Positions 8,051 to 16,914 of a stretch of DNA of 64,000 nucleotides are shown here, one piece after another. The first letter of the stretch is position 1. Each line of letters starts with the position of its first letter. A program made the translations under genes and the position numbers. Below the pieces are notes generated by a model. That model was given only the letters and a program-made list of their open reading frames with translations. It was not told the origin of the DNA and did not search any database. The stretch spans positions 496,001 through 560,000 of the forward strand of contig OZ248345.1 of the NCBI GenBank assembly GCA_965234365.1. Direction: 5' to 3'. This stretch comes from Planktophila grossartii (GTDB lineage: Bacteria; Actinomycetota; Actinomycetes; Nanopelagicales; Nanopelagicaceae).

Positions 8051-9154
8051 ATGAAGATTACGAATATTCGTTTCGAGCGAGCAACGTTGCAGCTCGATCC
8101 ACCGTTCTGTCCCAACTGGGATCCCACACCTCGCCGTACCTTCGGTGCAACGCTCACAATTGTCGAAACTGATGGCGGAATCATCGGTTACGGCGCTGGC
8201 GACGATATGGGTGGATTCGATGGGTATGAGAAGCACTTCATCGGCAAAGATCTCTTTGATATCGAAGAGCATGTCCGTACTCTCGAAACAATTACCTTTC
8301 ACGCTGGTCGCTACTGGCCAATCGAGGTAGCCATCTGGGATGCCATCGGTAAGGCTAAGCATGAAACGGTTGCATCACTCTTTGGCGGCGCTGAAGATTC
8401 GATTCTTGCATATGCATCGACTGGCGCAATCATGTCTGCACCTGAACGCGCTGCAAGTGCTGTTGCAATTCGTGATGCTGGATTTAAAGCGATGAAGATT
8501 CGTGTGCCACAGACACAACTAGATCTCGGCATCGAAACTCTCAAATTAATTCGCGAAGCAGTTGGATCTGATTTAGAAATCATGGTCGATCTCAACCAAG
8601 CATGGCGCATGCCAGGCGATACTCGAAAGTCGATAGATGTTGCTACAGCGATGAAGTTTGTCGATGCAGCAGTTGATTACGGCGTCTATTGGATTGAAGA
8701 GCCACTTCCTATGGAAGATCTTGAAGGTCTCAAGAAGTTGCGAGGACGCGGAACTCGTATTGCTGGTGGCGAGATGGTTCGCACCATTCATGAAATCAAT
8801 ACACTCATTGACAACGACGCCCTCGACATTATTCAGGCAGATGTTGTTCTTGCCGCAGGCATGGAGCGCTCACGAGATATCGCACGTCGCGCCAATGCGC
8901 GTGGTCACGTCTTCACACCTCACACCTGGTCAAATGGGTATGGCCTAGCGGCCAACCTCCATGTCACCGCAGGTATCGGCGGAGCGCCATTTATTGAATT
9001 CCCATTCGATCCACCAACCTGGACCAGCGAACGACGCGACTTCTTGATGGAGAAGCCGCTCACCGTTGGCCGTGATGGATTACTCCATGTTCCTTCTGGC
9101 GCAGGCCTTGGAATTGAACCAAACTGGTCGCACTTCAAAAAGTCTGTTGCATAA
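8051..9154 (+). CDS. mandelate racemase/muconate lactonizing enzyme family protein (enolase superfamily)
   Basis: 367 residues: an N-terminal capping domain, then a TIM barrel. Catalytic-type residues are Lys149-Ile-Arg151, the Asp180/Glu216/Glu241 metal triad, and an Asp264/His291 dyad in the HTWSNGYG context. These place it in the mandelate-racemase subgroup, which includes sugar-acid dehydratases and betaine epimerases. A short insertion around 186-196 lies between the first two metal ligands. It would abstract a proton alpha to a carboxylate, giving epimerisation or dehydration. It sits between Fae and aldehyde dehydrogenase genes in the island; the substrate is not readable from sequence. 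Confidence 0.88.
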   Translation: MKITNIRFERATLQLDPPFCPNWDPTPRRTFGATLTIVETDGGIIGYGAGDDMGGFDGYEKHFIGKDLFDIEEHVRTLETITFHAGRYWPIEVAIWDAIGKAKHETVASLFGGAEDSILAYASTGAIMSAPERAASAVAIRDAGFKAMKIRVPQTQLDLGIETLKLIREAVGSDLEIMVDLNQAWRMPGDTRKSIDVATAMKFVDAAVDYGVYWIEEPLPMEDLEGLKKLRGRGTRIAGGEMVRTIHEINTLIDNDALDIIQADVVLAAGMERSRDIARRANARGHVFTPHTWSNGYGLAANLHVTAGIGGAPFIEFPFDPPTWTSERRDFLMEKPLTVGRDGLLHVPSGAGLGIEPNWSHFKKSVA

Positions 9155-9165
9155 GGAGAATTACA

Positions 9166-10656
9166 GTGGCACTCGATAAAGATGGATGGGTTAAGCGCGC
9201 CCTCGAACTCAAGCCCGAATCACGTATGTATATCAATGGTGCCTATGTTGATTCGGCATCAGGAAAGACTTTTGATGACATCTCACCTCGCGATCAACGC
9301 GTTATTGCAAAGATTGCAGCAGGAGATACAGAAGATGTAAACCGCGCGGTTGCCGCAGCAAAGACAGCATTCGATTCAGGTGTATGGAGCGAGATGAACC
9401 CTCGCGACAAGAAGGCAATCATGCTCAAGTGGGCTGATCTCATCCGCGAACATCAAGAAGAGCTTGCTCTCCTTGAAACTCTCGATGTAGGTAAGCCAAT
9501 CTCTGATTCACTTAATGTCGATGTTATGGGCTGCGCGCGCACGGTGCAGTGGTATGGCGAAGCAATTGATAAGACTTACGATGAGATAGCACCGGCTCCA
9601 CGTAATGCACTCGCCATGATTACTCGCGAACCTCTTGGAGTTATTGGCGCAGTAGTACCTTGGAACTATCCAATGATTATCGCATCATGGAAAGTCGCTC
9701 CAGCTCTCGCAATGGGAAATAGCGTCGTCCTAAAGCCTGCTGAACAATCTTCACTTTCTGCCATTCTCCTAGCTCGACTTGCGACAGAGGCAGGAATTCC
9801 CAACGGTGTATTTAATGTTGTGACTGGTCTTGGACCAGAAGCAGGACAAGCACTTGCTCGTCATATGGATGTCGCTAAGTTGGCATTTACAGGAAGCGGA
9901 CCAACAGGACGCAAGATGCTCCAGTACGCAGCTGAATCCAATATGAAGCAGGTCGCTCTCGAGCTCGGCGGAAAGAGCCCACAGGTTGTTCTTGATGATG
10001 TGAAGGATCTCGATGCTTGCGCATCAACACTTGCATGGGGCATCTATTACAACGCAGGACAGACTTGTAACGCTGGCTCACGCATCATCGTGCAAGGCCA
10101 GAAGATTAAGGAAGCGCTCTTCGAGAAGATGTCGAAGTTTGTAGATACATTCCCAGTCGGAGATTGCCTTGATCCGAGCGTCTATATGGGGCCAATCGTC
10201 TCTACGCAACAGCGTGACCGCGTCAATCACTATCTCGATATGGTTGGTAAGAATGGCGAATCATTTGTATTCGGTGGAGACCAGCCAACAGGCGATGACA
10301 ACCTCATCAAGCCGACTTTGATTGATGGCGTCAAACATGACTCCGTACTTTCTCAAGAAGAAATCTTCGGACCCGTCATCGTTGCAGTGGATGCTAAGGA
10401 TGAAGCCGACGCGTTAGCAAAGGCGAATGGAACGGAATACGGACTCGCAGCTTCAGTGTGGTCGAGCGACATTTCTCGTGCACATAACTTCGCTCGCAAA
10501 CTTCGTGCAGGCACTGTCTGGGTCAATACCTTCGATATGTCAGATGTCATTACGCCATTTGGTGGCTTTAATGGTTCTGGAGCTGGACGCGATAAGTCGC
10601 TTCACGCACTCAACAATTACAGCGCACTAAAAACAACTTGGGTAGATCTTTCTTAA
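9166..10656 (+). CDS. NAD(P)-dependent aldehyde dehydrogenase
   Basis: A 496-residue class I/II-like aldehyde dehydrogenase oxidising an aldehyde to its acid. It has the cofactor loop FTGSGPTGRKM at 241-251, the general base Glu266 in LELGGKSP, the nucleophile Cys301 in GQTCNAG, and EEIFGPV near the C-terminal third. Overall it resembles the betaine- and gamma-glutamyl-aminobutyraldehyde group, without a safe substrate call. It starts with GTG, supported by AAGGAG 9 nt upstream, and lies 11 nt after the enolase-superfamily gene. With the dehydrogenase that follows it probably completes oxidation of the imported compound. Confidence 0.93.
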   Translation: MALDKDGWVKRALELKPESRMYINGAYVDSASGKTFDDISPRDQRVIAKIAAGDTEDVNRAVAAAKTAFDSGVWSEMNPRDKKAIMLKWADLIREHQEELALLETLDVGKPISDSLNVDVMGCARTVQWYGEAIDKTYDEIAPAPRNALAMITREPLGVIGAVVPWNYPMIIASWKVAPALAMGNSVVLKPAEQSSLSAILLARLATEAGIPNGVFNVVTGLGPEAGQALARHMDVAKLAFTGSGPTGRKMLQYAAESNMKQVALELGGKSPQVVLDDVKDLDACASTLAWGIYYNAGQTCNAGSRIIVQGQKIKEALFEKMSKFVDTFPVGDCLDPSVYMGPIVSTQQRDRVNHYLDMVGKNGESFVFGGDQPTGDDNLIKPTLIDGVKHDSVLSQEEIFGPVIVAVDAKDEADALAKANGTEYGLAASVWSSDISRAHNFARKLRAGTVWVNTFDMSDVITPFGGFNGSGAGRDKSLHALNNYSALKTTWVDLS

Positions 10657-10681
10657 TTCATTTAACAAAAAGGAGCACGAC

Positions 10682-11572
10682 GTGAAGGTCGCATTTATCG
10701 GTACAGGCAGTATGGGCGGAAGCATGTCTCGCAACCTTGCTGCAGCAGGAATCGACATCACGGTCTTCGACCTCAATACCGAAAGTATGCAGAAGCCAAT
10801 AGCGGCCGGCGCTAAGGCTGCGAAGTCAGGCGTTGAATGTGTAACTGGCGCCGATGTACTCATCACAATGCTTCCAACACCACAGGCCATCGAGGGCTGC
10901 ATGGTTACAAGCGGTGTTGCGGCAGCTATGAAGCCAGGCTCTATGTGGATTGATATGTCTACATCTGTTCCTGAGACGGCAGCTACAGTTGAAAAATCTC
11001 TTGATAAATCTGTTCGTATCATCGACGCACCTGTTGCAGGAATGTCAGTCGGTGCAGATAAAGGAACGATGTCGATCTTCGCTGGTGGAGAGCCTGCAGA
11101 TTTCGCATATGCAAAGCCCCTCTTTGACATCATGGGAGACCCGGAGAAGTTCTTTAACTGCGGAAAGCGCGGAACTGGCTATGCAGTAAAGCTTGTTCTT
11201 AACATGCTCTGGTTCAACTCATTCGTTGCTACAACTGAAGCGCTTCTTCTTGGAGTCAAAGCGGGCGTAGACCTTGAGACACTTCGCCAGTCACTCGTGG
11301 GTTCTCCTTGTAACTCAATTTTGCTTGAGCGCGACATCCTCGGAATGCTCAAGGATGGCGATTACGACGAGGGATTCGCCGTAGCACTCGCTTGTAAAGA
11401 TCTCCGTCTTGCGGGCGACCTCGCACGTTCTGTTGGAGTTCCAATGGAAGTTGGTGCAACTGTTGAGAACGTCTATCGCCGCGCACGTGCTCGTTATGGC
11501 GATAAAGCAGGCGAGATGATTCCTGCCAAGATGTATGAGGATGACACAAATACCCCACTTCGCTTTAAGTAG
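10682..11572 (+). CDS. NAD-binding beta-hydroxyacid dehydrogenase (3-hydroxyisobutyrate dehydrogenase family)
   Basis: 296 residues. A Rossmann fold opens with GTGSMGGSMSRNLAAAG at 7-23; the substrate motif DAPVAGMSVGADKGTMS lies at 114-130; the catalytic Lys169 is in GTGYAVKLVLN, with Asn173 four residues later. The family reversibly oxidises 3-hydroxyacids such as 3-hydroxyisobutyrate, tartronate semialdehyde/glycerate or threonate. The GTG start has AAGGAG 6 nt before it. It follows the aldehyde dehydrogenase by 25 nt, and its presence argues that the pathway passes through a hydroxyacid or semialdehyde. Confidence 0.9.
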   Translation: MKVAFIGTGSMGGSMSRNLAAAGIDITVFDLNTESMQKPIAAGAKAAKSGVECVTGADVLITMLPTPQAIEGCMVTSGVAAAMKPGSMWIDMSTSVPETAATVEKSLDKSVRIIDAPVAGMSVGADKGTMSIFAGGEPADFAYAKPLFDIMGDPEKFFNCGKRGTGYAVKLVLNMLWFNSFVATTEALLLGVKAGVDLETLRQSLVGSPCNSILLERDILGMLKDGDYDEGFAVALACKDLRLAGDLARSVGVPMEVGATVENVYRRARARYGDKAGEMIPAKMYEDDTNTPLRFK

Positions 11573-11578
11573 GCGCTC

Positions 11579-12457
11579 ATGACCCAGCGACTAAGCCGCA
11601 TGACCATCTTCGGGGTGGCAATCATGTGGTTCGTCGGTGGTGGCATCTACCCATTCTTATCTCATGCAACCGAGACGATTGATCCCATCAATGTCGTCTT
11701 TATTCGAGCTTGGGGTTCAGCGCTCATTCTCTTCCTAGCTGTTCTCTTTCTGGCTCCGAAATCTCCTCGCGCATTTAAATTTGATAAATCATTTCTGCCG
11801 ATAGTCATCTCTTCGGCTATGTATTCACCGCTCTGTAGCGTCTCGTTAGCGTGGTCAAGTTCACGAATCCCTGGGGCAATTACCGCGCTTCTCTATTCAA
11901 CACTTCCTGCGATGTCGATCATCTATTTAGCAATTCAAGGAAAGCGACCATCTCGTCTGGCAACCAGTGGGGTAGTGGTTGCATCTGTGGCAGTTGTCTT
12001 TCTGATCGGAGCACCACAAGGAAGCGTGCAGATAGCAGGAATCTTTGCTGCACTACTCTCAACATTTGCCTGGTTTGCCGCTACTGAAATTTGGATTAAA
12101 TATGAGAGTGGCTACCCTCTTATCTTTGCAATATTCCTTCAGGTATTTATCGGTGCTATCGGCACCACCATTGTTCACTTCGTCATGAATGTTCCGGAAG
12201 TACATGCCAAAGATGTATTCAATCCAACGATGATCTTCTTGGTTCTAGCTTTGGCATCACAATATTGGGCGTATTTAGGAATTTCCCGCCGGGTTTCACC
12301 TGCGCTGCTGACATCTTTTGCTTTCGTCAATCCACTTGTTGCAGGCGTTATTGGCTTCTTCGCCTTTGATCAAAAGCTTGGAATGGTTCAACTCGTTGCG
12401 GGTGTAATCCTTCTTATTGGCGTCTACCTTGTGGTTAAGAGCGAAACGACAGCCTAG
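11579..12457 (+). CDS. EamA-family (DMT superfamily) transporter
   Basis: A 292-residue membrane protein of ten predicted helices in two EamA repeats. The second repeat includes SPALLTSFAFVNPLVAGVIG. The family mostly exports metabolites or amino acids. It is the last gene of the catabolic island, 6 nt after the hydroxyacid dehydrogenase, so it may export a pathway by-product or balance osmolyte load. The next gene, dinG, has its own leaderless promoter at 12463-12468, which marks the operon end. This is one of three EamA proteins in the window. Confidence 0.88.
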   Translation: MTQRLSRMTIFGVAIMWFVGGGIYPFLSHATETIDPINVVFIRAWGSALILFLAVLFLAPKSPRAFKFDKSFLPIVISSAMYSPLCSVSLAWSSSRIPGAITALLYSTLPAMSIIYLAIQGKRPSRLATSGVVVASVAVVFLIGAPQGSVQIAGIFAALLSTFAWFAATEIWIKYESGYPLIFAIFLQVFIGAIGTTIVHFVMNVPEVHAKDVFNPTMIFLVLALASQYWAYLGISRRVSPALLTSFAFVNPLVAGVIGFFAFDQKLGMVQLVAGVILLIGVYLVVKSETTA

Positions 12458-12462
12458 AAAGA

Positions 12463-12468
12463 TAGAGT
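12463..12468 (+). promoter_or_regulatory. -10 box of the dinG-like gene (leaderless)
   Basis: TAGAGT ends 6 nt before the ATG at 12475. No clear -35 box is visible. Confidence 0.55.
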
Positions 12469-12474
12469 GCCGCC

Positions 12475-14466
12475 ATGAGCGATCTATCGGCACAGGTGCG
12501 AAGCGCACTCGATGCCGCTGTCACCGCAATTGGTGGATCTGCTCGTGAAGGTCAGATTGAGATGGCAGAAGCAGTTGCTAATGCGCTCACCGATCGCCAT
12601 CACCTCATGGTGCAGGCGGGCACTGGTACTGGAAAGTCACTTGCCTATTTAGTTCCAGCTCTGGTGCATGGCCGCAAAGTTTTGGTCGCAACAGCAACTC
12701 TTGCCCTGCAACGTCAATTGGTTGAACGCGATTTGCCTGCAGTTGTTCCGGCACTTGAAAAAGCCCTGGGCCGCGATATTACGTATGCGATTTACAAGGG
12801 TGTTGGGAACTATGTCTGTCTGCAGAAGATGAATGCAGATGAGACTGATCCTGACGGCGAACTTTTATTGGAATCTTCTTATCTAGAAAAAGATGCGAAG
12901 CGTCTGATCGCATGGGCGAAGACTCCGGGAGTATCTGGAGATCGCGATGATGCGCCCGAAGTAGATCGCAGAGTATGGGCGGCAAATTCTTTATCGGGGC
13001 GCGAATGCGTGGGCGCCGATTCTTGTGCGTGGGGAGCACAGTGCTTTGCGGCCAAAGCTAAAGCGAAGGCGCAAGATGCCGATGTTGTGGTTACCAACCA
13101 CACCTTACTTGCGATCGAAATTGTTGATTCACATCCCATCTTGCCTGAACGCGATGCAGTTATTTTGGATGAAGCGCACGAATTTATGGATCGCACAACG
13201 CAAGCGGTCACTGAAGAGCTGACTTCGGGCCGCGTACAACGCGCTGCTGCAATGGCTCGTAAGTACATGCCTGGCAAGCCTTCGGATGCATTTACCAATG
13301 CCGCCGATAGTTTTCATGATGCGATGGCCGATTACGGCGAAGATGTGAAGGGCGATTTTTCGGCACAAGGAAGACTCGAAGAGATTCCGATGTCACTTGA
13401 AGCACCGATTCGTAAGGTGAAAGAGGCAGCAGCTGCGCTGGTTCAGCTCATCAATGCTGACGATGAAATTATTGATCCAGATGAAAATGCAGAACGTGCT
13501 CGCGTAAAGGGCGCGGTGCAAGAGATTGCGACTACCGCTGGCAAGCTCTTGAAGATGGGTAACGAGCATGTGCTCTGGTACGAACCAACGTTCTCAACTC
13601 TGCACTTGGCACCGCTCTCTGTCTCTCACGTGTTACGTAGCAATCTGCTGACTCAGAACCCAGTTATTGCAACATCTGCGACCTTGACTGTCGGCAATAA
13701 CTTCGATGCGATGGCGCGCAGCATTGGCTTTGTTGTGGGTTCTGACTCTGATGAAGAGATCAAGCCAGGTGAAATCGATCCAGCCAATTTGCAGATGCTC
13801 GATGTCGGTTCACCTTTTGATTTTGCCAACCAAGGCGTTCTCTATATGCCAAAGCATCTACCTGAACCAGGTCGCGAAGGTCCAAGCCAAGAAGTATTAG
13901 ATGAACTGGGTGAACTGATTGATGCAGCAGGCGGTCGCACATTGGCACTCTTTAGTTCATGGCGCGGAGTCGAGGCAGCCGATGCTCATCTGCGCAAAGT
14001 ATTGGTGGACTTGCCGATTTCAATCATCACGCAAAAACGTGGTGATGCAGTGGGTCCGCTGGTAGAACGTTTTGCTAAAGATGAAACATCAATCCTGCTC
14101 GGCACGATGTCGTTGTGGCAGGGCGTCGATGTTCCGGGTAATTCATGCATCTTGGTTGCTATCGATCGCATTCCATTCCCTCGTCCTGACGAACCCGTGA
14201 TGTCTGCACGTTCTTCATTGGCCGATGCATCAGGTGGAAGCGGATTTATGCAGGTATCTGTACCCCGTGCAGCCTTGTTATTGGCACAGGGGACAGGGCG
14301 TTTGATTCGCAGTATTGATGATCGAGGCGTTGTCGCAATTCTTGATTCACGTATTGTGACAAAGAGATATGGAAGCGTTTTGCTTAATTCAATGCCACCG
14401 TTGTGGCGTACGAGCGATGGTGCTGTTGTGCGCGATTCGCTGAAACGATTACGCGATAGCCTCTAG
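12475..14466 (+). CDS. dinG: ATP-dependent DNA helicase, DinG/XPD-like
   Basis: A 663-residue superfamily 2 helicase with Walker A AGTGTGKS at 48-55 and a DEAH box in VILDEAHEF near 229. Motif VI-like QGTGRLIRSIDDRGVVAILD is near the end. Four cysteines between Walker A and DEAH (YVCLQK, then GRECVGADSCAWGAQCF) fit the iron-sulfur cluster of DinG/XPD helicases. It unwinds 5'-3' at R-loops, D-loops or damaged forks. Length is close to that of E. coli DinG, with no exonuclease domain. Its last 18 bases overlap the convergent Nudix gene. Confidence 0.92.
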   Translation: MSDLSAQVRSALDAAVTAIGGSAREGQIEMAEAVANALTDRHHLMVQAGTGTGKSLAYLVPALVHGRKVLVATATLALQRQLVERDLPAVVPALEKALGRDITYAIYKGVGNYVCLQKMNADETDPDGELLLESSYLEKDAKRLIAWAKTPGVSGDRDDAPEVDRRVWAANSLSGRECVGADSCAWGAQCFAAKAKAKAQDADVVVTNHTLLAIEIVDSHPILPERDAVILDEAHEFMDRTTQAVTEELTSGRVQRAAAMARKYMPGKPSDAFTNAADSFHDAMADYGEDVKGDFSAQGRLEEIPMSLEAPIRKVKEAAAALVQLINADDEIIDPDENAERARVKGAVQEIATTAGKLLKMGNEHVLWYEPTFSTLHLAPLSVSHVLRSNLLTQNPVIATSATLTVGNNFDAMARSIGFVVGSDSDEEIKPGEIDPANLQMLDVGSPFDFANQGVLYMPKHLPEPGREGPSQEVLDELGELIDAAGGRTLALFSSWRGVEAADAHLRKVLVDLPISIITQKRGDAVGPLVERFAKDETSILLGTMSLWQGVDVPGNSCILVAIDRIPFPRPDEPVMSARSSLADASGGSGFMQVSVPRAALLLAQGTGRLIRSIDDRGVVAILDSRIVTKRYGSVLLNSMPPLWRTSDGAVVRDSLKRLRDSL

Positions 14467-14922
14467 TTCATCGATGATGGTGCGCACTTGCGGCCATGTC
14501 TTTGCAAAGCTGGGATGAAGCGGCAAACGAGTTACATCATCAAATTTCACCCAGCGCACCTCATGAGATTCATCGTTGAGTTCATGGCCTTCCAGATTCT
14601 CATTGGCAAAGGCGATAACAGTGGAGTAACTCCAGCCTTCGTGATCATCGGTAAAGGTATGCACGGGTTGTAAATCTTCGGGCTTGATACCGGTCTCTTC
14701 AACGGCCTCACGGATAGCGCCTTCGATAATAGTTTCGTGTGAATCGCGAGCACCACCTGGAATTCCCCAGGTATCACCGTTATGTACCCATGGTGCACGG
14801 TGTTGTAAGAAAACTGCGCCATCGCGAATAATTAAGAGACCCGCTGCGCCGTGTTTGCCCCAATGTTTTGAGCCGCATGCGCATTCGATCCATCCATCTC
14901 CATCGCGCGCAGTCATACACAA
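14449..14922 (-). CDS. Nudix hydrolase
   Basis: 157 residues with a complete Nudix box: GGARDSHETIIEGAIREA followed by VEETGI, which supplies the Mg-binding REXXEE glutamates. The N-terminus has an ECACGSKHWG segment with two cysteines, reminiscent of a small zinc site. The family hydrolyses nucleoside diphosphate derivatives; a house-cleaning role on damaged nucleotides is plausible but not shown. AAGGA lies upstream, so this mRNA is leadered. The 3' end overlaps dinG by 18 bases. Confidence 0.88.
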   Translation of the reverse strand: MCMTARDGDGWIECACGSKHWGKHGAAGLLIIRDGAVFLQHRAPWVHNGDTWGIPGGARDSHETIIEGAIREAVEETGIKPEDLQPVHTFTDDHEGWSYSTVIAFANENLEGHELNDESHEVRWVKFDDVTRLPLHPSFAKTWPQVRTIIDELEAIA

Positions 14923-15008
14923 TTCCTTCAGGTCAGATGGCTAAAGCCATTGACCCTAGAGTATCCACAGTTCACGTTTTTAGAACTTTGAAGCGCTACA
15001 TACGCGCC

Positions 15009-15014
15009 TACCCT
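15009..15014 (+). promoter_or_regulatory. -10 box of the secreted-protein gene (leaderless)
   Basis: TACCCT ends 7 nt before the ATG at 15022; TTTGAA at 14987-14992, 16 nt upstream, is a fair -35 candidate. Confidence 0.6.
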
Positions 15015-15021
15015 CCCGCGC

Positions 15022-15789
15022 ATGAAGAAGTTGATTGCACTCTCAATATTCCTTACATCCATCTTTACATGGATTGCACTTCCTGCCCATGCTGCTGATT
15101 GCATCGAAAAGGCATGTATCGATGTCTATACCCAAGATGGAAAGATCGTTATCGAAGGTCGTAAAGGCAGCGGCCCCGTTGAAAAGAAAGCGGTGGCGCC
15201 AGCGCCAGCGAAGACTCGCAAGCCCGTAGTGCGTAAGCCTGTCGCTCCAAAACCAAAGATCACCGGCACTGCAAAGCCGAAGGTAGTGACTTCCACCAAG
15301 AAGCCCGTGGTGCGAAAGAAAGCGACGCCGGCAGCAACAACGAGTGCAACATCGCTCAGTGACAAATTAGTTGAGTTGCTTCCGACAACAGGCATCGCAT
15401 ATTCACCATCGTTTCAACCGCTGATTAAAGTTCCCGTCTTCTTCTGGTGCGATGTCCCTGAAGCAATTACAAAGAAGATGGAGATTGTCGGTGAAGTTGT
15501 CACCGTACAACTCAAGCCCACATTTATCTGGCATTACGGCGATGGCACCTTCTTTATGACACGTAAAGCTGGCTCTCCCTATCCCGATGGCGAGATTCAA
15601 CATACCTATTCGAGCCAAGGTCATTACCTCATCGAATTGATTACGCGATGGGAGGGCACCTTTACCGTCGATGGAGCCACCGCTCCTATTCCAGGAAAGA
15701 TCGACACAGTTTCAGTGGCACCGATTTCTGTTGTCGCAGCACCATCTCGTTTCACACCTCCCGTCCTCTATAAGAAAGGCACTCCATGA
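15022..15789 (+). CDS. secreted protein with Lys/Pro/Ala-rich linker and PKD-like C-terminal region
   Basis: 255 residues. A clean signal peptide (MKKLIALSIFLTSIFTW, cleavage near AHA-A at about 24) is followed by a short Cys-containing segment. Residues about 50-105 are a low-complexity linker rich in KKP/VRKP/APA, and a folded C-terminal part contains WHYGDGTFF and IQHTYSSQGHYLIEL. The GDG...HTY spacing recalls PKD domains. It is exported, and the basic linker may span or bind the envelope. It overlaps the DUF4192 gene by ATGA. Function unknown. Confidence 0.75.
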   Translation: MKKLIALSIFLTSIFTWIALPAHAADCIEKACIDVYTQDGKIVIEGRKGSGPVEKKAVAPAPAKTRKPVVRKPVAPKPKITGTAKPKVVTSTKKPVVRKKATPAATTSATSLSDKLVELLPTTGIAYSPSFQPLIKVPVFFWCDVPEAITKKMEIVGEVVTVQLKPTFIWHYGDGTFFMTRKAGSPYPDGEIQHTYSSQGHYLIELITRWEGTFTVDGATAPIPGKIDTVSVAPISVVAAPSRFTPPVLYKKGTP

Positions 15790-16778
15790 CAACTCTTACT
15801 TCCCCTCACGATCTCCTTGCTGCAATTCCATTTCTTATCGGCTACCACCCGCAGAATTCATTGGTATTGGTCTCGCTGAAAGATGATGCGGTAGGTATGG
15901 CGATGCGCGTTGATTTACCCATCGATATCGCCACCGAAAGTTATGACTTACTGGCGTCGCACTTTGTGCGCGAAGAAGCACAGGCCGCTTTGATTGTGGC
16001 CTATGCGCACGAGAGCTCAGTAGATCCCGAGGGCGTATTAATCAATACATCCGCTGCTTTGATGCGCGCTGGAATCGATATTAAAGAGTCACTGATCGTG
16101 CGCAATAATCGTTTTCGCTCGATGCTCTGCACTGATCCCACATGCTGCCCACCTGATGGAAATGAGATTCCAGATCTTGATTCATCGCGTATTGCAGCCG
16201 AACATGTCATTGCCGGACACCCAATGCCCTTTGAAAACCTTGATGGTCTAGTGCAATCAATTGCTGCGGTGCCATCTTCCTTTGAAAGTGGCTGGCAAGA
16301 TGAAGTACAACAATTCTGGATAAGTAGCGATGCTGAAGAGATCAATGATCTACAACGCGATGGAGCAACCGCAATCATTGATTTAGCGGGCGAATACCGC
16401 GAAGGACGTGGCGCCGAAGATCGCGAATTAGTAGCCCGAGTTATTGGTCGGATGAGCGATATCCAGGTACGCGACTTTGCCTTGGGATCGCATACCGATG
16501 AGACAGCTGATTCTTATTGGGCGATGTGGCGCGACTTAGTGCGCATCGCACCTCGCGGATTTGTTGCACCGATTGCATCTCTCTTTGCCGCCCTCGCCTA
16601 CGAACGTGGGGAAGGGGCGCTGGCACATAAGGCGCTCGACCGCGCCCTGCATGATGACGATCAATATTCATTGGGCCTCCTCTTGCGTCGCGTCTTCACT
16701 GCGGGCTGGCCTCCGCACTCATTTACTGCAATGCGGGCCGAACTTCACCCCAAAGTTGTAGCGGGAATCTTCGGGTAA
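15786..16778 (+). CDS. DUF4192 domain-containing protein
   Basis: A 330-residue cytoplasmic protein that opens with HDLLAAIPFLIGYHPQNSLV, the recognisable start of the actinobacterial DUF4192 family. The C-terminal half is helical, with an ALAYERGEGALAHKALDRAL repeat-like tract. No catalytic motif is evident and the family has no established function. It is translationally coupled to the upstream secreted protein through ATGA at 15786-15789. The SAM-IV riboswitch of metX begins about 10 nt after its stop. Confidence 0.85.
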   Translation: MTTLTSPHDLLAAIPFLIGYHPQNSLVLVSLKDDAVGMAMRVDLPIDIATESYDLLASHFVREEAQAALIVAYAHESSVDPEGVLINTSAALMRAGIDIKESLIVRNNRFRSMLCTDPTCCPPDGNEIPDLDSSRIAAEHVIAGHPMPFENLDGLVQSIAAVPSSFESGWQDEVQQFWISSDAEEINDLQRDGATAIIDLAGEYREGRGAEDRELVARVIGRMSDIQVRDFALGSHTDETADSYWAMWRDLVRIAPRGFVAPIASLFAALAYERGEGALAHKALDRALHDDDQYSLGLLLRRVFTAGWPPHSFTAMRAELHPKVVAGIFG

Positions 16779-16786
16779 TATATGCA

Positions 16787-16903
16787 GCGGTCACGAGTTC
16801 TCATCGATAGCCCCGGCTGATGAGACGGCAACCCTCCACCGCGGTGGGGTGCTCCGGGTGACGACCAGGTAGATGCACGCTATGTGCAGCTGCAAGTGCG
16901 TGA
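16787..16903 (+). promoter_or_regulatory. SAM-IV riboswitch controlling metX
   Basis: The segment matches the actinobacterial SAM-IV class. Outer stem GGTCACGAG (16789-16797) closes with GACGACC (16860-16866); CTCATC (16800-16805) pairs with GATGAG (16819-16824). The conserved GCCCCGGCT, CGGCAACCCTCCACC and GCTCCGGGTGACGACC are in the right order. A downstream hairpin GCAC...GTGC at 16875-16888 fits the extra SAM-IV stem. It lies directly before metX, so S-adenosylmethionine should repress methionine biosynthesis. CACGC at 16876-16880 could pair with GCGTG at 16898-16902 next to the ribosome binding site, suggesting translational control. Confidence 0.92.
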
Positions 16904-16914
16904 AGGATTTATCT

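Noticed and set aside
16873..16914. Upstream start of metX adding 14 residues
   Set aside because: These codons lie in the riboswitch region and encode an atypical Cys-rich leader; the ATG at 16915 has a good ribosome binding site.
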